Assembly: GCF_900454025.1 (NCBI RefSeq)
Contig: NZ_UGQM01000001.1
Coordinates: 5,580,001-5,644,000, forward strand
Direction of reading: 5' to 3'
DNA from: Mycolicibacterium gilvum
GTDB taxonomy: Bacteria; Actinomycetota; Actinomycetes; Mycobacteriales; Mycobacteriaceae
Length of the DNA: 64,000 nucleotides
The notes under the pieces: generated by a model
Told to the model about the DNA's origin: nothing
Databases searched by the model: none
What the model saw: only the letters and a program-made list of their open reading frames with translations
Part shown: in pieces, positions 18,279 through 27,264 of the stretch
How the letters are laid out: each line of letters begins with the position of its first letter
Position numbering within the stretch: position 1 is the first letter of the stretch
Made by a program: the position numbers and the translations under genes

Positions 18279-20258
18279 CTACTTCTCGGTCCCCATCAAG
18301 ATCGACCTGATCTCCTCCGGGGTCTGCGCGCTGCGCAACCGGGAGACCTCGTCGGGTTTGGAGAACACCTGCGCGATCTTGCTCAACAGGGCCATGTGGT
18401 CCTTGCCCGCGCCGGCGATGCCGACCACGAACTCCGCGGGCTTGCCGTTCCAGTCGATCGGTTCGGGGTAGCGAACGAGCGACAACCCCGTGCGGCGGAT
18501 CGCACCCTTGGCCTCATTGGTGCCGTGCGGGATCGCCAGCCCGTTGCCCATGTAGGTCGACACCGAGCTCTCCCGTTCGTGCATCGCATCGACGTAGGAC
18601 GGTTCGACCGCACCGGCGTCCACCAGCAGCCGACCGGCTTCACTGATCGCATCGGCCGCCGAGGACGCCGACCCGTTCAGCACGATCGACGACAGCGCCA
18701 GCACGTCGCCGCCGGAAGACTGCGCGGGCTCGTCGTCGAGAGGTGCGGCGGCCGCCGCGCCACCGCCGTTGGTCTGCTTGAGCTGCTCGACGATCTCGTC
18801 GTAGCGCGGGCTGCTCATGAAGTCGTCGACCGACACGTGGATGGCCGACGCGGTCCGCTGACCTGCCCGTGCGGTCAGATCGCGATGCGAGACCACCAGG
18901 TCGTAGCTGTCTGTCAGATTCGAGATCGCCGAGTTCGTGACCTTGACGTCGCCGAAGCCCGCCTGCTGAATCTTCCTGCGCAGCACCGACGCTCCCATCG
19001 CCGACGATCCCATACCGGCGTCGCAGGCGAACACGATGCTCTTGATGGGTCCGCTCGGGCCGCCCGCCCCGACCAGTGCCGATGAGACGCTGGACTTCTT
19101 GCCCTTCATCGATTCCATCGATGCGGTGGCCGCGGCGAGATCCTGTTCGTCGTCGGCCTTGTCGGTCTTCAGCAGGAACGCCGCGACGACGAACGAGACC
19201 GTGGTCGCGCCGAGCACCGACAGCGTCACCCCGAGGAAACTGCCGCTCGCTGTCTGCGCGTAGATCGCGATGATCGAACCGGGCGCCGCCGGAGCGCGCA
19301 GACCGGAGCCGAACAGCACGTTGATGAACACGCCGGTCATGCCGCCGAGGATCGTGGCGATGATCAGCTTCGGCTTCATCAGCACATACGGGAAGTAGAT
19401 CTCGTGGATGCCGCCGAAGAACTGGATGATCGCGGCGCCGGGGGCCGAGGCGCGGGCGATGCCCTTGCCGAAGAACGTGAACGCCAACAGGATTCCGAGT
19501 CCCGGTCCCGGGTTGGTCTCCAGCAGGAACAGGATCGACTTGCCGGTCTCGAGCGCCTGTGTGGTACCCAGCGGCGTCAGCACACCGTGGTTGATCGCAT
19601 TGTTGAGGAACAACACCTTCGCCGGCTCGATCAGGATCGAGGTGAGCGGCAGCAGATCGTTGTCGACGAGGAAGTCCACCGCGTTGCCTGCGCCGCGGGT
19701 GAACGCCGACACGATGGGCCCGATGCCGAAGAAGCCGAAGACCGCCAGGATCATGCCCAGGATGCCGGCGGAGAAGTTGTCGACGAGCATCTCGAAGCCG
19801 GGCCGGATCTTGCCGTCCCAGAGCGCGTCGATCTTCTTCATGCACCAACCGCCGAGCGGGCCCATGATCATCGCGCCGAGGAACATCGGCACATCGGCAC
19901 CGGTGACGACGCCGACCGTCGCGATCGCGCCGACGACGGCGCCGCGGTTGCCGTGGATCATCCGGCCGCCGGTGTAGCCGATCAGGATCGGCAGCAGGAA
20001 GGTGATCATCGGGCCGACGATCCCGGCGCCGTCGTAGGAGCCCCAGCCGCCGATCTTGGCGACCCAGCCGTCGGGATCCTTGAGTCCGGCGAAGATCCCC
20101 TGCAGCCAGCCCTGCTCGATGAACAGGGCGGTGATGAGGCCCCAGGCGATGAACGCGGCGATGTTGGGCATGACCATGTTGGACAGCGCGGTGCCCAGCT
20201 TCTGGACCCGCACCCGCACCCCGGTGCGTTCCGGCGCGTCGACAGTCGATTGCGACAT
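18279..20258 (-). CDS. mtlA: PTS mannitol-type transporter subunit IICBA (659 aa)
   Basis: Imports and phosphorylates a hexitol at the membrane. All three domains are fused: IIC membrane domain with GGIHEIYFPYVLMKP, IIB with phospho-Cys412 in FACDAGMGSSAMG, and IIA with phospho-His578 in GLAIPHGTNEAKG. ATG 20258 is preceded by GGAGGA at good spacing. Downstream is the DeoR regulator; divergently upstream is a zinc polyol-type dehydrogenase. EI and HPr genes are not in the window. Specificity for mannitol rests on the overall family resemblance; another hexitol is possible. Confidence 0.92.
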   Translation of the reverse strand: MSQSTVDAPERTGVRVRVQKLGTALSNMVMPNIAAFIAWGLITALFIEQGWLQGIFAGLKDPDGWVAKIGGWGSYDGAGIVGPMITFLLPILIGYTGGRMIHGNRGAVVGAIATVGVVTGADVPMFLGAMIMGPLGGWCMKKIDALWDGKIRPGFEMLVDNFSAGILGMILAVFGFFGIGPIVSAFTRGAGNAVDFLVDNDLLPLTSILIEPAKVLFLNNAINHGVLTPLGTTQALETGKSILFLLETNPGPGLGILLAFTFFGKGIARASAPGAAIIQFFGGIHEIYFPYVLMKPKLIIATILGGMTGVFINVLFGSGLRAPAAPGSIIAIYAQTASGSFLGVTLSVLGATTVSFVVAAFLLKTDKADDEQDLAAATASMESMKGKKSSVSSALVGAGGPSGPIKSIVFACDAGMGSSAMGASVLRRKIQQAGFGDVKVTNSAISNLTDSYDLVVSHRDLTARAGQRTASAIHVSVDDFMSSPRYDEIVEQLKQTNGGGAAAAAPLDDEPAQSSGGDVLALSSIVLNGSASSAADAISEAGRLLVDAGAVEPSYVDAMHERESSVSTYMGNGLAIPHGTNEAKGAIRRTGLSLVRYPEPIDWNGKPAEFVVGIAGAGKDHMALLSKIAQVFSKPDEVSRLRSAQTPEEIRSILMGTEK

Positions 20259-20328
20259 CTGAGTCCTCCGATTCGTGGGGGCCGGGGTGACAGCCGTCAC
20301 ATCCAATGCTCTCAGTAGACCGCACAAA

Positions 20329-20388
20329 CGGGCATCAATGCAAGCATTCGGTCAAACTCGGTCAGATTTTTCGGTGGTTTTATGCCCG
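20329..20388. promoter_or_regulatory. Candidate operator region between mtlA and the dehydrogenase
   Basis: The 177-bp divergent gap holds a palindrome AATGCAAGCATT (20337-20348), an inverted pair CGGGCAT (20329-20335) and ATGCCCG (20382-20388), and two CGGTCA direct repeats 10 bp apart (from about 20349 and 20359). These are plausible binding sites for the linked DeoR regulator; inferred from symmetry only. Confidence 0.45.
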
Positions 20389-20435
20389 ATTGAGCGATAG
20401 AGTGCGGTAGAGCACACCCGATCGAGAGGACCACC

Positions 20436-21521
20436 ATGAAGGCTCTGCGCTTCTACGCCCCCGAGGACGTCCGGCTGGAAGACGTGCCGGAGCCCGACTG
20501 CGCGCCCGACGAGGTCAAGCTCCGCGTCCGCAACTGCTCGACGTGCGGCACGGACGTCAAGATCTTCTACAACGGCCACCAGAACCTGACCCCGCCCCGC
20601 ACCATCGGGCACGAGATCGCCGGCGAGATCGTCGAGGTCGGCGCCGAAGTGAATGCGACCTACGGCACCGAGTGGGAGGTCGGCGACCGGGTGCAGGTGA
20701 TCGCCGCGGTCCCGTGCGGCGAGTGCCATGAGTGCCGCAAGGGCTGGATGGCCGTGTGTCAGAACCAGACGTCCATGGGCTACCAGTACGACGGCGGGTT
20801 CGCCGAGTACATGATCGTGCCCCGGCAGGTGCTCAAAGTCGATGGGCTGAACCGGATTCCGGACAACGTCGGATTCGATGAGGCGTCGGCGGCCGAACCG
20901 TTCGCATGTGCGATCAACGCGCAGGAACTGCTCGGCATCGAAGAGGGCGACACGGTCGTCGTGTTCGGTGCGGGCCCGATCGGGTGCATGCACATCCGCA
21001 TCGCCCGCGGAGTCCACAAGTGTGGACCCATCTATTTGGTCGACGTCAACGACGCGCGACTGAAGATGTCGGCGGACGCGGTCAACCCCGACGGCGTGAT
21101 CAACGCCGCCGAGGTCGACGTCGTCGAGAAGGTCATGGAGCTCACCGGAGGTCGTGGCGCCGACATCGTCATCACCGCGACGGCCGCCAATATTGCTCAG
21201 GAGCAAGCTATTTCAATGGCGGCACGCAACGGCCGCATCTCGTTCTTCGGCGGTCTGCCCAAGACGGACCCGACCATCACGTGCGACTCGAACGTGGTGC
21301 ACTACCGCCAACTACACATCCACGGCGCCAACGGTTCTGCGCCCGAGCACAACAAGCGGGCGCTGGAGTACATCTCGACCGGGCAGGTGCCGGTGAAGGA
21401 CCTCATCACCCGTCACATCCCGCTCGACGACGTGCTCGACGCGTTCCAGATCGTCAAGAAGGGTGAGGCGATCAAGGTGACGGTGGAGCCGACTCCCGCT
21501 GAGGTACCCGCCGGAGTGTGA
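20436..21521 (+). CDS. Zinc-dependent polyol-type dehydrogenase (361 aa)
   Basis: Medium-chain dehydrogenase with catalytic-zinc ligands in STCGTD and TIGHEIAGEI, the four-Cys structural zinc site CGECHECRKGWMAVC, and a VVVFGAGPIGCMHIRIA Rossmann motif. Wording is closest to L-iditol/sorbitol and hexitol-phosphate dehydrogenases. Divergent from the hexitol PTS, so it likely oxidises the imported polyol phosphate (or free polyol) to the ketose form. ATG 20436 follows AGAGGA. Confidence 0.85.
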   Translation: MKALRFYAPEDVRLEDVPEPDCAPDEVKLRVRNCSTCGTDVKIFYNGHQNLTPPRTIGHEIAGEIVEVGAEVNATYGTEWEVGDRVQVIAAVPCGECHECRKGWMAVCQNQTSMGYQYDGGFAEYMIVPRQVLKVDGLNRIPDNVGFDEASAAEPFACAINAQELLGIEEGDTVVVFGAGPIGCMHIRIARGVHKCGPIYLVDVNDARLKMSADAVNPDGVINAAEVDVVEKVMELTGGRGADIVITATAANIAQEQAISMAARNGRISFFGGLPKTDPTITCDSNVVHYRQLHIHGANGSAPEHNKRALEYISTGQVPVKDLITRHIPLDDVLDAFQIVKKGEAIKVTVEPTPAEVPAGV

Positions 21522-21527
21522 CGTCAG

Positions 21528-21553
21528 GTTTCGATCTTGCGGCGTCAAGGTAC
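21528..21553 (+). promoter_or_regulatory. Possible SigF/SigB-like promoter for csbD
   Basis: GTTT at 21528-21531, then 16 nt, then AGGTAC at 21548-21553: close to the mycobacterial SigF pattern GTTT-N15-17-GGGTAT. It stands about 60 bp before the CsbD start, a gene class usually under general stress control. Confidence 0.4.
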
Positions 21554-21610
21554 TCCCCTCCCATGGCTCCGACCCACGAGCCGCTATCCCTACTGACCGG
21601 AGGAACGCAC

Positions 21611-21784
21611 ATGGGCGCCGACGACAAGGCAAGCAACAAGATCGACGACCTCGGAGGCAAGGCCAAAGAGGGTCTCGGCAAGCTGACCGGCGACAAGGGC
21701 ACCGAGAACGAGGGCAAGTTCGACCAGGCCAAGTCGAGCATCAAGGACGCCGGCGAGAAGATCAAGGACGCGTTCAAGAACTGA
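21611..21784 (+). CDS. CsbD-family stress protein (57 aa)
   Basis: Small hydrophilic Lys/Asp/Gly-rich protein with the CsbD repeat (KIDDLGGKAKEGLGKLTGD, then GKFDQAKSSIKDAGEKIKDAF in two parts). The family is induced by general stress; biochemical role unknown. ATG 21611 is preceded by GGAGGA at 21599-21604. A hairpin terminator follows at 21799. Confidence 0.9.
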   Translation: MGADDKASNKIDDLGGKAKEGLGKLTGDKGTENEGKFDQAKSSIKDAGEKIKDAFKN

Positions 21785-21798
21785 CGACGCGAGCCGTC

Positions 21799-21838
21799 AG
21801 CCTGTCACCCTGTGCGGGTGGCAGGCTTTCTGCTTTCC
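21799..21838 (+). terminator. Hairpin terminator after csbD
   Basis: Stem AGCCTGTCACC (21799-21809) pairs with GGTGGCAGGCT (21817-21827) with one mismatch over a 7-nt loop, followed by a T-rich stretch (TTCTGCTTTC). Confidence 0.7.
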
Positions 21839-21970
21839 CGGGCTCTCCGGCCACGTCCAGCAACGTGAGGCTGCTTAGCCCCGGACGGGGCGACCCGCGC
21901 TAAGCTTCTTCCCTCCCGGAGCAGCGACCGACAGTCCCTGCCCGGTAACCAGGGGAATGGGGGCATCGCC

Positions 21971-23149
21971 GTGGGTCGGCACAGTCTGTCGTACGTCACT
22001 GAACTGCAGGAATGTTCCAGCGCACCGGTGCGGCGGTCCACCGCCGGCCACGTCGGCCGGGTGGGACTACTGGCGGTCGCGTTGGGAATCGGTGCGGCAG
22101 CGGTGGGCGGCACCGCGGTTGCCGGTGCTGACACAGAGTCCAGCAATTCCGCCCGATCGTCGGCGGTATCGGCCAAGCCCAGCACGGACCGGACGGCCGA
22201 CGACTCCGCCGACACATCACAGCGCGGTGGCTCCCGGGCAGACGACGACCCCGCCTCGGCGCCGACGACGGCGCTCGCCGGTGTACGACGCGACGCCGAG
22301 GACACCCGGGACGCCGACGACCCTGACGCCGGAGACGTCGCGGCGGCGAAGGCGGCCGTGGAAGCCGACGCGGACGACGATGCTGCGGACGGCGACGCTG
22401 CGGAGGGCGATGCTGCGGCCCCGGACCCCGATGATCAGGTCGACACCGAGTACGGCGACATCGGCAAGTGGATGCTCGATTCCCGTGGTGAGATCGCCGA
22501 CTACGGCGGACTGCCGTACGAGGGCCGCACGGTGCTCGAACCGGTCAACGTCGTGATCGTCGACTCGCGCTCACGCAGCACACTGGAAGCCACCTGGCGA
22601 CTCAACGCGGCCATGTGGCGGGCCGGTTTCCCACCGCGGCTGATCCACAGCACCGGGTTCCGCGGGCTCATCGACAGTCAGCTCTACCGTCAGCAGCCGC
22701 GGGGACTCCTGGTCGGCTACTCCGACGCGTTCTTCCTCCTGCCGAACAACCACGGGCGGATCTTCGGGCCCGACCCTGTCGAGACGAGCAGCGGCTACGT
22801 GTGGAGCGGTGCGTTCAGCACCGAGGAGTTCGTGTTCTACCAGGGCCTGCCCCGGCACGCGTATGTGTCGGGGAATGACGCCAGGGACGCGCTGGCGGCG
22901 AAGCTCGTCACCAGCGGTCGGGCCACACTGGGAACGCCTGTCTCGCTGGAGAATTCGTACAACACCGACACAGTGACCACCGGGGACCACGACGGCTACG
23001 CGGCGGTCCTGATGCTGAACAACCTCACGACGTTCGCAGCTTCGGCTTCGGCCTCGGACTCGCGTCGCTGCGCGCCGGCGGGCGTCTTCGCCATCGCGGG
23101 ATCGTCGTGCGGGGCGCCGGGAGTACCTGCCGAGTCCGGATCGCGGTAG
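21971..23149 (+). CDS. Exported or surface protein with acidic linker, unknown function (392 aa)
   Basis: A positively charged N-terminus with RRSTAGHVGRVGLLAVALGIG and a hydrophobic stretch ending VAGADTESSN looks like a long mycobacterial signal or anchor. It is followed by about 100 residues of Asp/Ala/Glu-rich linker. A folded C-terminal domain then starts near DTEYGDIGKWMLDSRGEIADYGG and includes EPVNVVIVDSRSRSTLEATW and GLLVGYSDAFFLLPNNHGRI. The VNVVIVDS opening recalls LssY-C-type domains, which I offer only as a guess. The start is uncertain; GTG 21971 is the furthest upstream. No co-directional partner is adjacent. Confidence 0.6.
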   Translation: MGRHSLSYVTELQECSSAPVRRSTAGHVGRVGLLAVALGIGAAAVGGTAVAGADTESSNSARSSAVSAKPSTDRTADDSADTSQRGGSRADDDPASAPTTALAGVRRDAEDTRDADDPDAGDVAAAKAAVEADADDDAADGDAAEGDAAAPDPDDQVDTEYGDIGKWMLDSRGEIADYGGLPYEGRTVLEPVNVVIVDSRSRSTLEATWRLNAAMWRAGFPPRLIHSTGFRGLIDSQLYRQQPRGLLVGYSDAFFLLPNNHGRIFGPDPVETSSGYVWSGAFSTEEFVFYQGLPRHAYVSGNDARDALAAKLVTSGRATLGTPVSLENSYNTDTVTTGDHDGYAAVLMLNNLTTFAASASASDSRRCAPAGVFAIAGSSCGAPGVPAESGSR

Positions 23150-23339
23150 TGGCTGAGGCCGATCCTCGAGTCGAAGAGCGCCAGGCAATCGCGCGAAAGG
23201 GCACGAGTCCGCGGACTAGGCTGGAAACGAAGTGCCCGCCCCTCCCTGATGGTTACGCGACGCACGGAGTGCGCCCGCCGAGCTCCTGAAGCCCTTGTCG
23301 AGCGGGCGGGCGAACCGCCGACTCTCAGAGAAGAGGCCC

Positions 23340-23669
23340 GTGAACGACACAGCACACGACCTTCCCTCGCCCGACGAGTTCCGTCGAAAGATGGCCCACC
23401 TCGACCGCGAATTCGCCGATGCCCGACGTTATCTGTCGAGATTGAGCGCCGAGGACTACGAATCGCTCAGCGCGTTGATGGCGGAAATTCACCGCAACGG
23501 GCGGGCCATGACGGTATTGGCAGCGATGGCGGTGCAAGCCCTCGACTTCGCCCAACTGGCGGCCGACCGTCTCGACGGCGGTGTCCAGAAATGGCTCGAC
23601 GAATCAGTCATGGCTCAGGACACCGCCGAGAACGAGCGGGATCAGAGCGAGCTGGGTGGCGAGGCATAG
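23340..23669 (+). CDS. Hypothetical helical protein (109 aa)
   Basis: Starting at GTG 23340 with GAAGAGG a few bases upstream, the product reads MNDTAHDLPSPDEFRRKMAH. It is largely helical and charged, with a heptad-like centre (LSRLSAEDYESLSALMAEIH) and an Ala-rich helix (AMTVLAAMAVQALDFAQLAA). No signal peptide or recognised domain. A longer TTG start at 23295 is possible. The 190 bp before it show nothing I can name. Confidence 0.5.
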   Translation: MNDTAHDLPSPDEFRRKMAHLDREFADARRYLSRLSAEDYESLSALMAEIHRNGRAMTVLAAMAVQALDFAQLAADRLDGGVQKWLDESVMAQDTAENERDQSELGGEA

Positions 23670-23730
23670 CCTCCTCAGCGCGCAGCGCGCAAGAAACAGC
23701 CCCTCACCTGCGTTAACAGGATCGGGGCTA

Positions 23731-23821
23731 TGGCGGTGGCGGAGGGATTTGAACCCTCGGACGGGGGTTACCCGTCACACGCTTTCGAGGCGTGCTCCTT
23801 AGGCCGCTCGGACACGCCACC
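23731..23821 (-). tRNA. tRNA-Ser (anticodon CGA)
   Basis: Long-variable-arm class II tRNA read on the minus strand: acceptor GGTGGCG pairs with CGCCACC, anticodon loop CTCGAAA gives CGA, T-loop GGTTCAAATCC. The 3' CCA is encoded (23733-23731). Decodes UCG. Confidence 0.95.
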
Positions 23822-23938
23822 GTGTGGCAGCTTACCTATGGGCAGGGCTGGCACCAAAACGCCGCCGAGAGTGCGGTGAGGGCGGTCGAGAGCCCGAAAG
23901 CCCGCCCTGGACGCACGCTCGCGGGGAAGGACGCGCGT

Positions 23939-24388
23939 TCACCGTTGGCGGGCGAAGAACTCCTCCAGCGGCGCCGCGCACTCGGCCTCCAGCACTCCGC
24001 CGCGGACCTGCGGGCGGTGCGTCAGCCGCCGGTCGCGCACGACGTCCCACAGCGATCCCACCGCACCGGTCTTGGGCTCCCACGCCCCGAACACCACCCG
24101 CGCCACCCGGGCCATCACCAGCGCACCGGCGCACATCGTGCACGGCTCGACCGTCACCGCGAGCGTCGCCCCCTCCAGCCGCCAGCCGTCGCCGTGAACC
24201 AGCGCCGCCGCCCGCAGCGCCAGGATCTCGGCGTGTGCGGTCGGGTCGCCGAGTTCCTCGCGGGCATTGGCCGCCCGGGCCAGCTCGGTACCGTTCGCGT
24301 CGAACACCACCGCACCGATCGGCACATCAGAGGGCCCGGCCGCACGGGCGGCGGACAGCGCGGCCCGAACGAGGTCCTCGTCGGTCAC
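23939..24388 (-). CDS. tadA: tRNA-specific adenosine deaminase (149 aa)
   Basis: Converts A34 to inosine in tRNA-Arg(ACG); such a tRNA is encoded at 40231 in this window. Zinc deaminase motifs are TAHAEILALR (HAE, with the proton-shuttle Glu) and EPCTMCAGALV (PCxxC). Length is normal. Its ATG overlaps the stop of the upstream gene by 4 bp (ATGA). Matches the Rv3752c position beside Rv3753c and tyrA. Confidence 0.95.
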   Translation of the reverse strand: MTDEDLVRAALSAARAAGPSDVPIGAVVFDANGTELARAANAREELGDPTAHAEILALRAAALVHGDGWRLEGATLAVTVEPCTMCAGALVMARVARVVFGAWEPKTGAVGSLWDVVRDRRLTHRPQVRGGVLEAECAAPLEEFFARQR

Positions 24389-24909
24389 CTGCCCAGACGA
24401 TCGAGCAACGCCGAGAGCTCGTCGGCGAAGCCCATCTCCCGCGCGATGCGCCCGACCTGCTCGTCGGCGTACAGGTCGTCACTCTCGTCGAGGATCACCC
24501 CGAGCACCGCCTCCGGCAGCCCGATGTCGGACAGCACTGCCAGGTCGCCCTCCTCGAACGGGTCGCACCGCTCGAGCTCGTCGTCGTCGATATCGGAGTC
24601 GAGCTTCTCGAGCACCTCGGCCGCGATGTCGTAGTCGAGTGCGGCCGTCGCGTCCGAGAGCAGCAGCCGGGTGCCGGACGGGGCCGGCCGGAGAATCACG
24701 AAGAACTCGTCGTCGATGTCCAGAATCCCGAAAACAGCTCCGGCGCTGCGTAGTTCACGCAGTTCGGTCTCGGCTGCAGTGAGGCTCGTCAGGGCGGCCT
24801 TCTGCATCGCGGTGCATCGCCACTTGCCGTCCTCCCGGACGACCGCCACGCCGAAGCCGTCCGGAACGTCGGTCACCCGCTCCTGCTTCTGTGCACTCTG
24901 CGCTCCCAT
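24385..24909 (-). CDS. tRNA adenosine deaminase-associated protein (174 aa)
   Basis: Acidic protein conserved upstream of tadA in actinobacteria (Rv3753c position). It has an N-terminal VREDGKWRCTAMQ segment and an Asp/Glu-rich centre (EVLEKLDSDIDDDELERCD). The role is unproven; constant pairing with tadA suggests partner or regulator. The ATG at 24909 lies 7 nt after a minus-strand TACGGT (24922-24917), and the gene is co-transcribed with tadA by a 4-bp overlap. Confidence 0.8.
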   Translation of the reverse strand: MGAQSAQKQERVTDVPDGFGVAVVREDGKWRCTAMQKAALTSLTAAETELRELRSAGAVFGILDIDDEFFVILRPAPSGTRLLLSDATAALDYDIAAEVLEKLDSDIDDDELERCDPFEEGDLAVLSDIGLPEAVLGVILDESDDLYADEQVGRIAREMGFADELSALLDRLGR

Positions 24910-24916
24910 GGCAGCA

Positions 24917-24922
24917 ACCGTA
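24917..24922 (-). promoter_or_regulatory. -10 box TACGGT for the tadA operon
   Basis: Minus-strand TACGGT, 7 nt, ATG 24909: leaderless start expected. Confidence 0.5.
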
Positions 24923-24954
24923 GTCCCCTGCCAAGGCCTTGACCAGCGCGTCCG

Positions 24955-24960
24955 TACCCT
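24955..24960 (+). promoter_or_regulatory. -10 box TACCCT for tyrA
   Basis: TACCCT then 6 nt then GTG 24967. It faces the tadA-operon promoter in a 57-bp gap. Confidence 0.45.
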
Positions 24961-24966
24961 GAGCAG

Positions 24967-25926
24967 GTGACCACTCCACCGGTGTGCGTGATCGGCCTCG
25001 GCCTGATCGGCGGTTCACTGATGCGCGCGGCGAAAGCCGCCGGCCGCGAGGTCTTCGGCTACAACCGGTCCGTCGACGGTGTCGAGGCGGCCCGTGCCGA
25101 CGGCTTCGACGCCACCGCCGATCTCGACGAAGCACTGTCCCGGGCATCCGCGTCCGACGCGCTGATCGTGCTGGCCGTGCCGATGCCCGCGCTGCCGTCG
25201 ATGTTGCGTCATGTCCGCGCCGTCGCGCCGAACTGCGCGCTGACCGACGTCACCAGCGTCAAACGCGCTGTCCTCGACGCGGTGGCCGAGGCCGGGCTGC
25301 TGGACCGTTTCGTCGGCGGACACCCGATGACCGGCACCGCGTACTCGGGATGGAGCGCCGGTGACGCGCGGCTCTTCGTCGACACACCCTGGGTGCTCAG
25401 CGTCGACGATCACGTCGACCCCGACGTCTGGGCCCAGGTGATGCGCCTCGCGCTGGACTGCGGCGCGTTCGTCGTCCCCGCCCGCTCCGACGAGCACGAC
25501 ACCGCCGCCGCGACGATCTCGCACCTGCCGCATCTGCTCGCCGAGGCCCTGGCCGCGACGGCCGGCGAGGTTCCGCTCGCGTTCGCGCTCGCCGCCGGAT
25601 CGTTCCGCGACGGCACCCGCGTCGCGGGCACCGCACCCGATCTGGTGCGCGCGATGTGTGAGGCGAACGCCGCGCAGGTGGTGCCGGTTCTCGACCAGAC
25701 GCTGCGCCTGCTCACCGACGCCCGCAACCGGCTGGCACAGCATCAGCCCGTCGCGGAGCTCGTCGAGACGGGGCATGCCGCGCGCATCCGCTACGACAGT
25801 TTCAGCCGACCGCAGATCGTCGCCGTGACGATCGGATCCGAGGGCTGGCGCGACGAACTCACCGCCGCCGGGCGCGCCGGCGGGGTGATCAGATCCGCTC
25901 TGCCAGTCCGGGGTAATCGAGGATGA
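24967..25926 (+). CDS. tyrA: Prephenate dehydrogenase (319 aa)
   Basis: NAD-linked oxidative decarboxylation of prephenate to 4-hydroxyphenylpyruvate in tyrosine synthesis. N-terminal [17 protein letters not shown]ossmann motif, then [13 protein letters not shown] and [13 protein letters not shown] (substrate-binding His/Thr), as in TyrA. GTG 24967 is supported by TACCCT 6 nt upstream. Context (tadA pair on one side, Rv3755c-like gene and pro genes on the other) agrees with Rv3754. The 3' end overlaps the convergent gene by 38 bp. Confidence 0.93.
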   Translation: MTTPPVCVIGLGLIGGSLMRAAKAAGREVFGYNRSVDGVEAARADGFDATADLDEALSRASASDALIVLAVPMPALPSMLRHVRAVAPNCALTDVTSVKRAVLDAVAEAGLLDRFVGGHPMTGTAYSGWSAGDARLFVDTPWVLSVDDHVDPDVWAQVMRLALDCGAFVVPARSDEHDTAAATISHLPHLLAEALAATAGEVPLAFALAAGSFRDGTRVAGTAPDLVRAMCEANAAQVVPVLDQTLRLLTDARNRLAQHQPVAELVETGHAARIRYDSFSRPQIVAVTIGSEGWRDELTAAGRAGGVIRSALPVRGNRG

Positions 25927-26485
25927 ACCCGTCCGCATCGACGGTGATCGAGGTGTCGGCGACCGGCGAGGTGAGGCTGATCCCGCTGTCGGTCGCCGCA
26001 TAGCTGATCGACTCGACGACCACCGACAGGTCGTGCACTCGGACGTAGACCACGGGTACGGTCACCGACTCGCCGCTGCCCGGCAGCACGCCGAGGCGGC
26101 GGATCGGCAGCGCGTTGAAGAACGGGCTGAAGACCATGTCGACGTCCAGTGCGCCGTCGAACGCGGACCTGCTGGTCTGTCCGGAATGCTCCTGGACCAG
26201 CCACATGTTCTCTTCGTCACGCGCGATCGAGAGCTGACGCTCGCGTTCGGCGAGCGTCACGGTGAGCGAGAGCCGTTTCGTCGCGCCGAGTTCGTCGGTG
26301 ACGAGGTCGTAGGACGCACTGAACGCGGGATGCGCTGACGTGGCGGCGGCGACGACCCGGCCGTAGGCCTTGACGCGTTTGCCCGAGAGCTGCACACGAA
26401 CCGACTCCATCCGCGGTTCGTCGTGGGCTCGCCACGTCAGGACTGCGGGCCAGCTCTGCGTGCCCGAGCGGTCGGCTTCACTCAT
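25889..26485 (-). CDS. Putative glycolipid-binding protein (198 aa)
   Basis: [20 protein letters not shown] opening, then [38 protein letters not shown] and [19 protein letters not shown]: the pattern of the putative glycolipid-binding family (PF06475), in the Rv3755c position. No signal peptide. ATG 26485 is used; a much longer open frame is a shadow of proZ. It lies 5 bp downstream of the proZ stop on the same strand, so it may be the last gene of the osmoprotectant operon. Confidence 0.7.
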   Translation of the reverse strand: MSEADRSGTQSWPAVLTWRAHDEPRMESVRVQLSGKRVKAYGRVVAAATSAHPAFSASYDLVTDELGATKRLSLTVTLAERERQLSIARDEENMWLVQEHSGQTSRSAFDGALDVDMVFSPFFNALPIRRLGVLPGSGESVTVPVVYVRVHDLSVVVESISYAATDSGISLTSPVADTSITVDADGFILDYPGLAERI

Positions 26486-26490
26486 GCCCT

Positions 26491-27264
26491 CTACCGTATG
26501 CGACGGCTCCCGCCGTTCGTGACCGGACTGCGAACGGCCGGTGAACCCGACTCCAGCGCCACCTCGTCGTCGAGGAAGGGCTGGGGCATCGCGCGCCGAC
26601 GGCTCAGCCTGCCGGTGCCCGGGACCGACGCCCACACCGCGAAGGCGAGCAACGCGTCCAGTATCAGTGCCAGCGCGGTGACCATCAGCGCGCCGACGAG
26701 CGCGAGGTAGAACTCCCGCACCTTGATGCCGTCGATGAGGTAGCGGCCCAGCCCGCCCAAACTCGCGTAGGCGGCGACGGTCGCCGTCGCGACGATCTGC
26801 AGCGTGGCGGTCCTCAGCCCGCCGAGGATCAGCGGCAGCGCGTTCGGCGTCTCGACCCGCAGCAGGATGCGCGACTCCGTCATGCCCATCGATCGGGCGG
26901 CGTCGACCACTGACCTGTCCACGTTCGCGATGCCCGAGTAGGCGCCGGCCAGCAGCGGCGGTATGCCGAGCAGCATCAGCGCCACCGTGGGCGGGATGAG
27001 ACCGAGCCCCCACAGCAGCACCCCGAGCAGTAGCACCCCCAGCGTCGGCAGTGCGCGCAGCGCGTTCACTCCGGTCACCACGACGAAGGTGCCCCGCCCC
27101 GTGTGGCCGATCAGCATGCCCAGCGGCACCGCGATCAGCGCGGAGAAGAACACCGCGATGACGGTGTACTGCAGGTGTTCGAGGATGCGGGCGGTCAGAC
27201 CGGCCGGCCCGGCCCAGTTGGCCGCGGTGAAGATGAACGACAGCGCCTCCTGCAGGAAGTTCAT
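26491..27264 (-). CDS. proZ: Osmoprotectant ABC transporter permease (257 aa)
   Basis: Binding-protein-dependent permease with about six membrane helices and the cytoplasmic EAA-type loop (DAARSMGMTESRILLRVETP). ATG 27264 overlaps the stop of proW in ATGA fashion, hence coupled translation. With proW it forms the membrane channel for glycine betaine/proline/choline-type solutes. The C-terminal tail (RRRAMPQPFLDDEV onwards) is hydrophilic and extends past the permease domain. Confidence 0.9.
   Translation of the reverse strand: MNFLQEALSFIFTAANWAGPAGLTARILEHLQYTVIAVFFSALIAVPLGMLIGHTGRGTFVVVTGVNALRALPTLGVLLLGVLLWGLGLIPPTVALMLLGIPPLLAGAYSGIANVDRSVVDAARSMGMTESRILLRVETPNALPLILGGLRTATLQIVATATVAAYASLGGLGRYLIDGIKVREFYLALVGALMVTALALILDALLAFAVWASVPGTGRLSRRRAMPQPFLDDEVALESGSPAVRSPVTNGGSRRIR

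Noticed and set aside
18640..20325. 561-codon frame on the minus strand
   Set aside because: Out-of-frame reading of the PTS gene, Arg-rich without domains.
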